This document shows positions 5,423 through 13,303 of a stretch of 13,303 bases of DNA, in pieces (the stretch's first letter is position 1; every line of letters starts with the position of its first letter). A model generated the notes under the pieces. That model worked only from the letters and a program-made list of their open reading frames with translations, was not told the origin of the DNA and searched no databases. The stretch is from Peptococcaceae bacterium (lineage in GTDB: Bacteria > Bacillota > DSM-521 > Neomoorellales > Neomoorellaceae), in NCBI GenBank assembly GCA_003509545.1, contig DOLC01000065.1, forward strand, positions 1-13,303. Direction: 5' to 3'. The position numbers and the translations under genes are program-made.

Positions 5423-7957
5423 TTGGAAGGCAGGGTGGAACTCATGGCACCGGCGGGCAGTGAAGAAGCCCTGAGGGCCGCAGTGGCCAACGGCGCAGAC
5501 GCCGTGTACCTGGGCGGCCGCCGGTTTAATGCCCGCCAGTATGCGGAGAACTTTACCCTCGAAGGGATCCGGGAAGCCGTGGCTTATGCCCACGAGCGCG
5601 GGGTTAAAGTATACGTCACGGTGAACACCTTGCTCAAGGAGGAGGAACTGGAACCGGCCCTGCACTACCTGTATGCGCTGGGAGAGAGCAGGGTTGACGG
5701 GGTTATAGTCCAGGACCTGGGCCTGGCGTGGGCGGCCCGCAGGCTGCTACCCGACCTCCCCCTCATCGGTAGCACCCAGATGACGGTAACTGATGCCGCA
5801 GGGGCCAAACTTCTGGAGAAAACGGGATTTAAGCGGGTAGTGCTGGCCAGGGAGCTATCCCTAGAGGATATCGGCCGTATCCGGCAGGAGTGTGCTCTAG
5901 AACTGGAGGTTTTCGTTCACGGTGCCCTCTGCTATTCCTATTCCGGCCAGTGTCTCTTGAGCAGCATGGTGGGCGGCCGGAGCGGCAACCGGGGATGTTG
6001 CGCCCAGCCCTGCCGGCTGCCTTATACGCTGGTGGACGGGAAGGGCCGGGAAGTGGAGGCGGCGCCCGAACACCTCCTCAGTACCAGGGACCTCTGCACC
6101 CTGGAAATGTTGCCCCTCCTTATAAGGTCGGGAGTAAACGCCTTTAAAATTGAAGGACGTATGCGCCGCCCCGAATATGTGGCGGTTGTCACACGGGCCT
6201 ATCGGCGCGCCATCGACCGCTTCTTGGAGAATCCTGGGAGATTTGCTGTAGACCCGGAGGAAGCCCGGGATATCGCCCAGATCTTTAACCGCTATTTCAC
6301 TACTGGTTATTTGCTGGGAGATCCCGGCTCCCAGCTCATGAGTTACGGACGGCCCAGCAACCGGGGCATTTTTTTGGGGAGGATCCTGGCCCGGGAGAAG
6401 GGGGGATTATACCGCGTAAAGCTGGAGGTTCCCCTTAAGAAGGGGGACGGGGTGGAGGTGTGGGTGCGCCGCGGCGGGCATCCCGGGGCGGTCATCTCCG
6501 AGATAAAAATAGACGGGCGGCCGGTGGATGAGGCGCCGGCGGGGTCTGTAGTATGCCTGGCCCTGCCGCCGGCGGCGCGCCCGGGAGACCGTCTTTTTAA
6601 GACCAGCGATGTAGAGCTCCTCAGCCGGGTACGCCGCAGTTACACCTCTCCGCGGGAGGGAAGGAAGATCGCGGTAAACATGGAGGTATGGGCGGCACCG
6701 GGTGAACCTTTGAGGCTCCGAGTAACGGATCCCGATGGCCGGGCAGGTGAGGCGGTGGCGCCGGTGCCTTCGGAAGTTGCCCGCAAGCACCCTTTGACGG
6801 TAGAAACTTTGCGGGACCAGCTGGACCGCCTGGGGAACACGCCCTATGAGCTGAAGGAATTGAAAGCTCATATCCGAGGGGAAGTTATGGTTCCGTTGAG
6901 CGTCATCAACGGTGTGCGCCGGGAAGCGGTTTCCGCCCTGGCTGCTGCCCGGCTGGCAAGCTGGCCGCGGCGGGTGCCCTCCCGGGAAGATTTCGAAAAG
7001 GCTTTGGGGGAGGCGGCCATCGCCGAGGCCGGACGGGGCCTCGGACCGGCCGGGGCCCCCGCTCCCGTCCTTCCCCGCTTAGCCGTGGCGGTGGGGGATC
7101 TGGAGGGAGCGAGGGCTGCCGCCGACGCCGGGGCCGACCGCATTTACTTAAGCGGTGAATTGTGGCAGAGAGGGGAAGCTCCTCCTCCCGCAGAGGTGGC
7201 CCGCCTGGGAGAGGAGTTGGCACGCCGCGGTATAGAACTGCTTCCGGCCTTACCCCGCCTGTGGCATGAGGTAGAAGCGGGCCGGATACGCCGTAGGATA
7301 GAAAAGCTTATGGAGGTCGGTTGCCGGCAATTCTTAGTGGCCAATCTGGGCGGTCTCTGGCTATTGAAGGAATTAGGTGTAGGGGGTTGGGGGGACTATC
7401 CTCTAAATGTGTTTAACAGTTCTTGTGTGGAGGCGCTGAGACTTATCGGCCTGGCGGGAGTCACCCTTTCGCCGGAGTTAAACTTGGACGAAATAAGAGG
7501 GGTCCGTCCCTTCCTTCCCCTGGAAGTAATAGTTCATGGGTCCCTACCCCTGGCCGTTTCCGCCCATTGCGTTTTGGGAGCCCGCCTGGGCGGGAAAGAG
7601 CCGGGGAAAGGGTGTTCCGCACCCTGTCGGCGAGAAGTCTTCGGTCTGAAGGACCGCCTCGGCCTTATCTTTCCCATACGGACCGATATGAACTGCCGCT
7701 TCTATTTGTATAACCCCAAGACTCTCGATTTGCTGGAACACCTGGGCCTTTTGCAGGGCGCCGGTCTCAGTTTTGTGCGCTTGGAGGTCCACAACCAAAG
7801 GGCCCCTTATATACGAAGGGTAACCTCCCTTTACCGCCAGGCCCTGTTCTGCCTGGACCGGGGAGAAAGGGAGGCTTTGCCGGACCTGGCCGGGGAACTC
7901 GAGGAACTGCTGGGCGGGCATGTTACCCGGGGACACTACTTCCGGGGAGTGTCCTGA
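5423..7957 (+). CDS. Peptidase U32 family protein with DUF3656 (RlhA/TrhP-like RNA hydroxylation protein)
   Basis: Family members, long labelled collagenase-like proteases, include E. coli RlhA and TrhP, which are needed for 23S rRNA and tRNA hydroxylation; a similar RNA-modifying role is inferred. The 844-residue protein starts VELMAPAGSEEALRAAVANGADAVYLGG, the TIM-barrel signature of the family, and carries HGALCYSYSGQC...CCAQPC (C170, C177, C192/C193, C197), the cysteine set presumed to hold an Fe-S cluster, then NAFKIEGRMRRPEYVA (239-254). A DUF3656-like middle follows, then a second, degenerate U32-like half (about 545-830) where HGSLPLAVSAHC...CSAPC (C716, C731, C735) lacks the first cysteine (P709). 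At 844 residues it is longer than E. coli RlhA (about 650), as in other Clostridia. I chose TTG at 5423 because AAAGGGGAG (5404-5412) lies 10 nt upstream; GTG at 5435 is the alternative. It overlaps nothing and is followed after 13 nt by mutS2. Confidence 0.9.
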   Translation: MEGRVELMAPAGSEEALRAAVANGADAVYLGGRRFNARQYAENFTLEGIREAVAYAHERGVKVYVTVNTLLKEEELEPALHYLYALGESRVDGVIVQDLGLAWAARRLLPDLPLIGSTQMTVTDAAGAKLLEKTGFKRVVLARELSLEDIGRIRQECALELEVFVHGALCYSYSGQCLLSSMVGGRSGNRGCCAQPCRLPYTLVDGKGREVEAAPEHLLSTRDLCTLEMLPLLIRSGVNAFKIEGRMRRPEYVAVVTRAYRRAIDRFLENPGRFAVDPEEARDIAQIFNRYFTTGYLLGDPGSQLMSYGRPSNRGIFLGRILAREKGGLYRVKLEVPLKKGDGVEVWVRRGGHPGAVISEIKIDGRPVDEAPAGSVVCLALPPAARPGDRLFKTSDVELLSRVRRSYTSPREGRKIAVNMEVWAAPGEPLRLRVTDPDGRAGEAVAPVPSEVARKHPLTVETLRDQLDRLGNTPYELKELKAHIRGEVMVPLSVINGVRREAVSALAAARLASWPRRVPSREDFEKALGEAAIAEAGRGLGPAGAPAPVLPRLAVAVGDLEGARAAADAGADRIYLSGELWQRGEAPPPAEVARLGEELARRGIELLPALPRLWHEVEAGRIRRRIEKLMEVGCRQFLVANLGGLWLLKELGVGGWGDYPLNVFNSSCVEALRLIGLAGVTLSPELNLDEIRGVRPFLPLEVIVHGSLPLAVSAHCVLGARLGGKEPGKGCSAPCRREVFGLKDRLGLIFPIRTDMNCRFYLYNPKTLDLLEHLGLLQGAGLSFVRLEVHNQRAPYIRRVTSLYRQALFCLDRGEREALPDLAGELEELLGGHVTRGHYFRGVS

Positions 7958-7970
7958 GGAGGAGTATGGT

Positions 7971-10328
7971 ATGGAGAAGACCTGGGAAGTATTGGAACTC
8001 GGAAAAATCCTCCGGCGTTTAGAAGAGTGCTGCAGCTCTCCTCTGGGCAAGGAATTGGCCTTGAATCTCCGGCCTACCACCGACATCGAAGAAGTTCGGA
8101 GGAGGCAGGCAGAAACGGCGGAGGCCTGTGATTTCCTGCGCCTCCACCCCGGCTGCCTTCCCGGTCTTATCCGGGATATACGGCCCTTGGTGGAGCGGGC
8201 GGCTGCCGGGGCCACCCTCAGGGGGGAAGAGCTCTTGGCCGTGGCGAGCACCTTGAATGCCGGCAGGCGTTTTAAGAAGGCCGTCCTGCAGGCGGAAGGC
8301 CCTTTTCCCCTCCTGAAAGGCCTGGCCGCCCGGGTGGGGGATTTGCGCCGCCTGGAGGAAGAGATCGTCAAAGCCGTCGGCGAAGACGGGGAGGTTAAGG
8401 ACGAGGCCACGCCCCGTCTCTTTCAGCTACGGCGGCGTATAAGGACCGTGCAGGAGGAGATAAAGGCACGCCTGGACTCCTATTTGCGGTCTCCGGAGAT
8501 GCAGAAATACCTGCAGGACAATATCTACACTGTACGCGGCAACCGGTATGTTCTTCCGGTCAAACAGGAGTACCGCCACCAGGTGCCCGGCCTGATCCAC
8601 GACCAGTCGGCCAGCGGGGCCACCCTTTTCATCGAGCCCCTGGCCCTGGTGGAACTTAATAACGAGCTGCGACGTTTGCTGGCCGCGGAAGAACAAGAGG
8701 TGGAAGCGGTTTTGGCCGCATTGTCCCATAGGGTAGGAGAAGCCGAGGAGCCCCTGTTGGAGAGTTTGGATGCCCTGGGACGCCTTGATTTTATCCTGGC
8801 CAAGGGCATTTTAAGCCACAGGATGGAAGGAGTGCCGCCCGCTATAAACAATGCGGGGCGCTGGCGAATTCAGGACGGCCGTCACCCGCTGCTGACGAGG
8901 GAAGTGGTTCCCGTCACCCTGTATCTGGGAGAGGATTTTGACATCCTGGTCATCACCGGCCCCAATACCGGCGGGAAGACGGTTACCCTCAAGACCATCG
9001 GGCTTTTTACCCTCATGGCCCAGTGCGGGCTGCACTTGCCGGCGCGGTCGGCGGAGATATCCGGAAGCTCCCTTGTGTTTGCCGACATCGGGGACGAGCA
9101 GAGTATCGAGCAGTCCTTGAGTACCTTTTCTTCCCATATGAGCCATATAGTTTCCCTCCTGCGGCGGGTGGAACCCGGCAGCCTCGTCTTGCTGGACGAG
9201 ATCGGAGCCGGCACGGACCCCACCGAGGGGGCCGCCCTGGCGGTGGCCATCCTCGACTACCTGGCCGCCCTCGGCGCCAAGGTAGTGGCTACTACCCATT
9301 ACAGCGAATTAAAGGTCTATGCCTATACTGCTCCCCGGGTGGAGAACGCCGCCGTGGAATTCGACAGCCGGACTTTAAGGCCCACTTTCCGCCTGCTCAT
9401 AGGCACCCCGGGGGAAAGCAATGCCTTTATCATCGCCCGCCGCTTGGGCCTGCCGGAGGAAGTGGTGGAGAGGGCCGAGGGTTTCCTTTCCGAAGAACAG
9501 AAGCAGGTGGGCGGGATGATCCGCAGCCTGGCGGAAGACCGCCGGGCCAGCGAGCAAGCCCTCCGGGAGGCCGAAGCATTAAGGCGGGAGGCCAGGCAAC
9601 TGCACCAGCAGATGGAAAGGGAGCTGGAAGAAGCGGGCCGGCGGGCGGCCGAGATGGTGGAGAAGGCCCGGGAGGAAGCCAGGAGCATAGTGCGCCGGGC
9701 AAGGGCGGAAGTGAGGGAATTAATGAAAAGGCTGCAGCAGGCCCTGGCCGAAGAGGAGCGACAGGCGAAGATCAAAGCCCTCCATTGGGCCCGCCAGCAG
9801 CTGGCGGATCTGAGCAAGGAAGTAGAGGAGGCGGGCGAGGCCTACGGCGAGGCTCCCGGCGGTGCCCCGGCAGCGGCGGCCCCTGGGGAGGAGGTATGGG
9901 TTGTACCTTTAAAGCAGAAGGGCGTGGTCCTTAGCCGGTCGGCGGGCGAGGATGAGGTGATCGTCCAGGTGGGGAATTTAAAGGTTAACCTCAAAGTCCA
10001 TGAACTGCGCTCCCTCCAGGAGGGGGCGAGGGGAAAGAAATCCTCCGGCACGTGGCAGGTGGTTGCCGCGTCTGCGGCGGAGGCCGTAAAGCCGGAGATC
10101 GATTTGCGGGGCCTAACGGCAGACGAGGCCTGCCTGCAGACCGATAAGTACCTGGATGAGGCTTACCTGGCCGGACTTAAGGTGGTAAGCCTCATCCACG
10201 GCAAAGGGACGGGTGCACTGCGGGCGGCCTTACATGACTACCTCCGTTCCCACCCCCTGGTGAAGGGCTTCCGGTTTGGGGGCGCCGGAGAGGGAGGTAG
10301 CGGGGTAACCGTAGTGGAACTGAAGTAG
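7971..10328 (+). CDS. mutS2: MutS2 family ATPase/endonuclease with Smr domain
   Basis: MutS2 proteins act in suppressing homologous recombination and, in Bacillus, in rescuing collided ribosomes; they are not mismatch-repair proteins. Order: MutS core and lever region (1-320), ATPase with Walker A GPNTGGKT (330-337) and Walker B LLDEIGAGTDP (from 407), long charged coiled coil (about 493-626), KOW-like segment (about 640-682) and C-terminal Smr nuclease domain (about 708-785) with IDLRG (710-714), HGKGTGALR and the GGxGEGGSG turn. I start at ATG 7971, which gives 785 residues, the length of B. subtilis MutS2, because MEKTWEVLELGKIL is the usual N-terminus and AGGAGG (7957-7962) lies 8 nt upstream; the ATG at 7920 would add 17 unusual residues and overlap the U32 gene. 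The ribosome site begins in the U32 stop codon, so the pair is probably translationally linked. All key motifs are intact. Confidence 0.96.
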   Translation: MEKTWEVLELGKILRRLEECCSSPLGKELALNLRPTTDIEEVRRRQAETAEACDFLRLHPGCLPGLIRDIRPLVERAAAGATLRGEELLAVASTLNAGRRFKKAVLQAEGPFPLLKGLAARVGDLRRLEEEIVKAVGEDGEVKDEATPRLFQLRRRIRTVQEEIKARLDSYLRSPEMQKYLQDNIYTVRGNRYVLPVKQEYRHQVPGLIHDQSASGATLFIEPLALVELNNELRRLLAAEEQEVEAVLAALSHRVGEAEEPLLESLDALGRLDFILAKGILSHRMEGVPPAINNAGRWRIQDGRHPLLTREVVPVTLYLGEDFDILVITGPNTGGKTVTLKTIGLFTLMAQCGLHLPARSAEISGSSLVFADIGDEQSIEQSLSTFSSHMSHIVSLLRRVEPGSLVLLDEIGAGTDPTEGAALAVAILDYLAALGAKVVATTHYSELKVYAYTAPRVENAAVEFDSRTLRPTFRLLIGTPGESNAFIIARRLGLPEEVVERAEGFLSEEQKQVGGMIRSLAEDRRASEQALREAEALRREARQLHQQMERELEEAGRRAAEMVEKAREEARSIVRRARAEVRELMKRLQQALAEEERQAKIKALHWARQQLADLSKEVEEAGEAYGEAPGGAPAAAAPGEEVWVVPLKQKGVVLSRSAGEDEVIVQVGNLKVNLKVHELRSLQEGARGKKSSGTWQVVAASAAEAVKPEIDLRGLTADEACLQTDKYLDEAYLAGLKVVSLIHGKGTGALRAALHDYLRSHPLVKGFRFGGAGEGGSGVTVVELK

Positions 10329-10335
10329 TTTCCGG

Positions 10336-13071
10336 CTAGTTTTCCTGAGGCCTTTGGCGGTTCAGGCCGGCCGGTATATTTACGGTTACTTCTTTGGAAG
10401 GAGTACTCATCTGGGTAACAGGATCAACGGCCGACACCCGGTAAGTGTAGGTGCTTCCCGGTTTAACCCCCGTATCCACGTAAGTCGTGTCCCGCGTAAT
10501 GGTGAGGTTCTTGCGGCTCCCGTTTTCCCGCCTCTCCACGGAATAGAGATATTCCCCTTCTCCCCCGGTCCGCCAGCTTAATTTTACTTCCGGACGGCTG
10601 GAGCTCAGCTCTACGTCCACCTGCACCTGTAATTCAGGGGCCGGCGGTGGGGTCGGCTCTCCGGAGGCCCCTTCTCCGAGTTGGTGTTCAGGCAGTCTAC
10701 AGTGTTCGGTAGGAGCGGTTCCGGGGGCGAACTCCTTGCTCTGAACGTACTCCGGCGGGCAACCGCCCTCCTGGCCGGGGCCGGGGACGTTGGCCAAAAC
10801 GGGTTTCCCTCCATGGCGAGGGTCGGTGCATATGAGCACGGTCCGGGCCTCCCCGGAACTGTGGAGGGTGCAGACTTCCTTAGGCGGTTCCAGGTAGGCA
10901 TCCTCCGGCTGCACCGAACCGGTGTAGGGCACGGGGCGCCGGAGGAAGACGCCGGTAGTAACCTGAGGGCAGTGGGGTGAGGCCAGCTGGCCGGTGGTAG
11001 CGCAGACCTCGAGCTGCACCCATACGTCCGACACTTTTTTGGGTACGGTATCGGCCGTGAATATTTCTTTGACGATAAACTCTTTGGGCGTTAAGTCGCT
11101 GGGGAGGAGGCCGGATTTGGCATCGACATCGGCATACACAATGCCCGAAGGCCGGGGAAAGTCCTTCACGGGTACTCCCTTTAAGGCCTCCTGCATGACC
11201 TGCTTCCAGATAAGGGCCGGATGACCACCGCCGGCTACTCCCCGGAGGTAGTGCTGGGCATCCGTCTGGTCATAGCCCATCCAGACGGCGGCCACCAGCT
11301 CGGGGGTATAGCCTACAAACCAGGCATCCTTTACCCCTGACAGCCCGCTGAAGGCGGGCAAATCGGGGAGGGAAGTGGTGCCCGTTTTTCCCGCGACCGG
11401 CCGACCGATCTGGGCACGCTGGCCTGTACCGGATTTGACCACGGTCTGCAACATGTCGGTCATAAGATAGGCTATCTGCTCGCTCATAATTACCTGCTGT
11501 TGGGGGGTGTTGACCACCAGGTCGCGGCCGTGCCGGTCGGTAATCCGGGTGACGGTATGGGGGGTTATGTAGACACCTCCGTTGGCAAAAACTCCGTAGG
11601 CCGCGGCCATTTGGAGGGGGGTGACCCCCGAAGTAATTCCCCCCAGGGCCAGGGATAAATTACGGTCGCCCTCCTGCAGGGGTAGTCCGAGCTTGCGGCC
11701 GTATTCCCAGCCCGTGTCCACGCCTATGGTGTGGAGCATTTTGACGGCCACTACGTTAACCGACCAGCGGAGGGCTTCCCGCATACTGATAAGGCCGCGG
11801 TAACGGTTGTCGTAATTGCGGGGAGCAAAGGGTTTGGGCGGGCCGGGAAAAGTAGTGGGCACGTCGTCGATGACCGAAGCAGGGGTAAAGCCCTTCTCCA
11901 GGGCCGGGGCATAGACCACCAGGGGCTTGATGGTGGATCCCGGCTGGCGCTCGGACTGAGTAGCCCGGTTGAGGCCTCGACGGGCGGTGTACTGCCGACC
12001 TCCTACCAGTCCCCTTATCTCGCCGGTATGGGGGTCCAGGACTACCATGGCGCTCTCCACAATGCGGTCGGAAGGGCTCTTGGGGAAGTTGGCCGGGTTG
12101 GCGTATACTTCCTCCATCTTGGCCTGGACCTTGGGGTCCAGGGTGGTATAAACATGGAGGCCGCCCCGGAAAAGCTCGGCGGCGCTGATGCCGTTTTCTT
12201 CCAGGAGACGACTGGCTTCCTCAATGACGGCGTCCACGAAATAGGGATACTTAGGGGTACTCGTAGGCGGTTTGCCGTTGAAGACCAGTTCTTGTTGCAG
12301 AGCCCGGTCGGCTTCGGCCTGGCTGATGAAACCGTACTTTACCATATTGGCCAGTACGGTGGCCTGGCGTTCCTTGGCCGCGTTTTCGTTGCCCTTGATC
12401 AGGGGGGAGAAGCGGGCCGGGCTTTGGATTATCCCTGCTAAAAGGGCGCTTTCGGCTAAAGTCAGGTCCTTTACATCCTTGCCGAAGTAGGCTTCGGCTG
12501 CGGCCTTAACACCGTAGATTCCCGGCCCCAGGTACACGATGTTTAAGTAGTGCTCCAGGATTTCCTCCTTGGTATAGACGCGCTCTATCTGCAGGGCCAG
12601 GATGGCCTCCTGAATCTTGCGACGGAAGGTCCGCTCCCAGTCTTCGATAAAGGCGTTTTTGGCCAGCTGCTGGGTAATGGTGCTGCCGCCCTCCCGGATT
12701 TGGCGGTGCAACAGGTTGGTAACGGCGGCCCGGGCGATGCTCCGCAGATCTATACCGTAGTGCTGGTAGAAACGGACGTCCTCTACGGCGATAACGGCAT
12801 CCTGTAAGTGTTTAGGAATTTCTTCCAGGGAAGCATGAAGGCGGTTCTGTTCGCCGTGAAGGGTGGCGAAAGGATTATTGTCTTTATCGTAAAGAGAAGT
12901 AGTCAAATCCATGCGCAGGTTGTTGGGGTCCCAGGAAGGAAGGCTTCGCAGGATGTCGAAGGCCAAACCTACACCGGACCCGATACCCGCCAGAACCACC
13001 ACGGCCACCAGGAGCAGCAGAAGCCGCTTTAGGTTGAGTTTCCGGCGGGGTTTCCTTTTATGTGCTGGCAT
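10336..13071 (-). CDS. Class A penicillin-binding protein (PBP1A type) with C-terminal fibronectin III domain
   Basis: A bifunctional enzyme of the outer membrane face that polymerises lipid II and cross-links peptidoglycan. The 911 residues begin with a basic cytoplasmic tail and one membrane anchor (about 16-38). The GT51 glycosyltransferase domain (about 60-240) has the catalytic VEDVRFYQHYG (E97), EGGSTITQQLAKN (127-139) and RRKIQE (E155). The transpeptidase domain (about 335-630) has SxxK (S379-K382, in QPGSTIKP), SVN (437-439) and KTGT (562-565), all intact. After a proline-rich, cysteine-containing linker, residues about 812-902 form a fibronectin type III-like fold (LSWRTGG...YSVERR...YRVSAVDP), possibly for wall or carbohydrate binding. 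The ATG at 13071 is preceded by AAAGGAGGT on the minus strand (around 13083-13091). It converges on mutS2 with 7 nt between stop codons. Whether it is called pbpA, ponA or mrcA cannot be settled from sequence alone. Confidence 0.95.
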   Translation of the reverse strand: MPAHKRKPRRKLNLKRLLLLLVAVVVLAGIGSGVGLAFDILRSLPSWDPNNLRMDLTTSLYDKDNNPFATLHGEQNRLHASLEEIPKHLQDAVIAVEDVRFYQHYGIDLRSIARAAVTNLLHRQIREGGSTITQQLAKNAFIEDWERTFRRKIQEAILALQIERVYTKEEILEHYLNIVYLGPGIYGVKAAAEAYFGKDVKDLTLAESALLAGIIQSPARFSPLIKGNENAAKERQATVLANMVKYGFISQAEADRALQQELVFNGKPPTSTPKYPYFVDAVIEEASRLLEENGISAAELFRGGLHVYTTLDPKVQAKMEEVYANPANFPKSPSDRIVESAMVVLDPHTGEIRGLVGGRQYTARRGLNRATQSERQPGSTIKPLVVYAPALEKGFTPASVIDDVPTTFPGPPKPFAPRNYDNRYRGLISMREALRWSVNVVAVKMLHTIGVDTGWEYGRKLGLPLQEGDRNLSLALGGITSGVTPLQMAAAYGVFANGGVYITPHTVTRITDRHGRDLVVNTPQQQVIMSEQIAYLMTDMLQTVVKSGTGQRAQIGRPVAGKTGTTSLPDLPAFSGLSGVKDAWFVGYTPELVAAVWMGYDQTDAQHYLRGVAGGGHPALIWKQVMQEALKGVPVKDFPRPSGIVYADVDAKSGLLPSDLTPKEFIVKEIFTADTVPKKVSDVWVQLEVCATTGQLASPHCPQVTTGVFLRRPVPYTGSVQPEDAYLEPPKEVCTLHSSGEARTVLICTDPRHGGKPVLANVPGPGQEGGCPPEYVQSKEFAPGTAPTEHCRLPEHQLGEGASGEPTPPPAPELQVQVDVELSSSRPEVKLSWRTGGEGEYLYSVERRENGSRKNLTITRDTTYVDTGVKPGSTYTYRVSAVDPVTQMSTPSKEVTVNIPAGLNRQRPQEN

Positions 13072-13099
13072 GCGGGGGAACTGACCTCCTTTCGCCTCA

Positions 13100-13105
13100 A
13101 TTATA
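13100..13105 (-). promoter_or_regulatory. Extended -10 box of the penicillin-binding protein gene
   Basis: On the minus strand TGT-TATAAT is a perfect extended -10, about 29 nt upstream of the ATG. The expected -35 position (about 13123-13128) falls on the edge of repeat copy 2 and reads TACCTC, which is poor, so the promoter probably relies on the TG extension. Confidence 0.6.
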
Positions 13106-13125
13106 ACACAGGCCGTAGGTCTGAG

Positions 13126-13303
13126 GTATCCCCAGTTTTCGCCGGGGTGGCCATGCTTTGGCTTGAAAGCGAGCGACTAAACCCGAGCGGTAGCCAAACT
13201 TAACGAGGCCGAAAGCGGAGGCGGACCCGAGGGCATGGATGCCCGAGGCCGGCAACTGAGACAGGAGGTCGAATTTGCTGGGAAGTCCGCCGGAGCTTGA
13301 GGC
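13126..13303 (+). repeat. Dispersed structured repeat, copy 2 (cut by the window end)
   Basis: Begins with the same GTATCCCCAGTTTT terminus as copy 1 and follows it over 178 nt in opposite genomic orientation, so its RNA sense is the plus strand. Conserved blocks are AAAGCGAGCGACTAAACC (13168-13185), GAGCGGTAGCCAAACTTAA (13187-13205), GAGGCCGGCAACTGAG (13245-13260) and GCCGGAGCTTGAG near the end. Helices kept with altered sequence: 13220-13226 with 13285-13291, hairpin GGGCA-TGGA-TGCCC (13231-13244), and 13249-13254 with 13276-13281. By comparison with copy 1 about 80 nt, including the far inverted terminus, lie beyond the window; whether an IscB/IsrB-type or transposase gene follows cannot be seen. 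Confidence 0.85.

Noticed and set aside
7920..7970. Upstream in-frame ATG as the mutS2 start (802 residues)
   Set aside because: It would overlap the U32 gene by 38 nt and add 17 residues foreign to the family, while ATG 7971 has AGGAGG at ideal spacing and gives the usual 785 residues.
7544..8410. Minus-strand frame of 288 codons across the U32/mutS2 junction
   Set aside because: Antisense to two well-supported genes and of low-complexity Ser/Arg/Pro composition.
9023..9934. Long alternative frame (about 300 codons) inside mutS2
   Set aside because: Very rich in Gly, Pro and Arg, as expected of a GC-rich gene read out of frame; mutS2 is unambiguous here.
11731..12441. Plus-strand frame of 236 codons opposite the PBP gene
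   Set aside because: Antisense to intact PBP transpeptidase and linker codons, no ribosome site, no recognisable domain.
1..13303. CRISPR arrays, tRNA or rRNA genes
   Set aside because: No regularly spaced short repeats and no cloverleaf or rRNA-like sequence was seen on either strand.

Overview
The window (about 13.3 kb, GC-rich, roughly 55-60% by eye) looks like chromosomal DNA of a strictly anaerobic, probably thermophilic member of the Clostridia, perhaps near the Moorella/Desulfovirgula group. The grounds are an oxygen-sensitive [FeFe] hydrogenase, a MutS2 of 785 residues next to a U32 protein, strong AAGGAGG-type ribosome binding sites, and a penicillin-binding protein 1A with a fibronectin-like tail. 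The taxonomic placement is inference.

Layout: 44-300 is a dispersed, structured repeat (RNA sense on the minus strand). 355-2115 is hydA, a catalytic [FeFe] hydrogenase, closed by a terminator. 2229-4487 encodes an unusual regulator: a ferredoxin domain, a hydrogenase-like H-domain with altered active-site residues, a further Fe-S domain, a sigma-54 AAA+ ATPase and a Fis-type DNA-binding domain. It has its own sigma-70-type -10 and a terminator. Downstream, at 4664-4679, lies a consensus-perfect -24/-12 (sigma-54) promoter, followed by a leader able to fold into several stems and a 64-residue orphan protein gene (4848-5042), then two successive terminators. 5423-7957 (U32 peptidase-like, RlhA/TrhP type) and 7971-10328 (mutS2) form an operon. 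10336-13071 on the minus strand is a class A penicillin-binding protein that converges on mutS2. 13126-13303 is a second copy of the repeat, in opposite orientation and cut by the window edge.

Two observations deserve most attention. First, the hydrogenase-like sensor fused directly to a sigma-54 activator sits between a catalytic hydrogenase and a textbook sigma-54 promoter that leads into a structured leader and an unknown small protein. This suggests a one-protein H2 or redox switch with a local target. Second, the two repeat copies differ in sequence but keep base pairing through compensatory changes at several helices. This implies a conserved structured RNA, and parts of it resemble HEARO/omega-type RNAs of IscB/IsrB elements, although no such protein gene lies in the window.

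The U32-mutS2 pair and the PBP are ordinary housekeeping genes (RNA modification, ribosome or DNA maintenance, and cell-wall synthesis).
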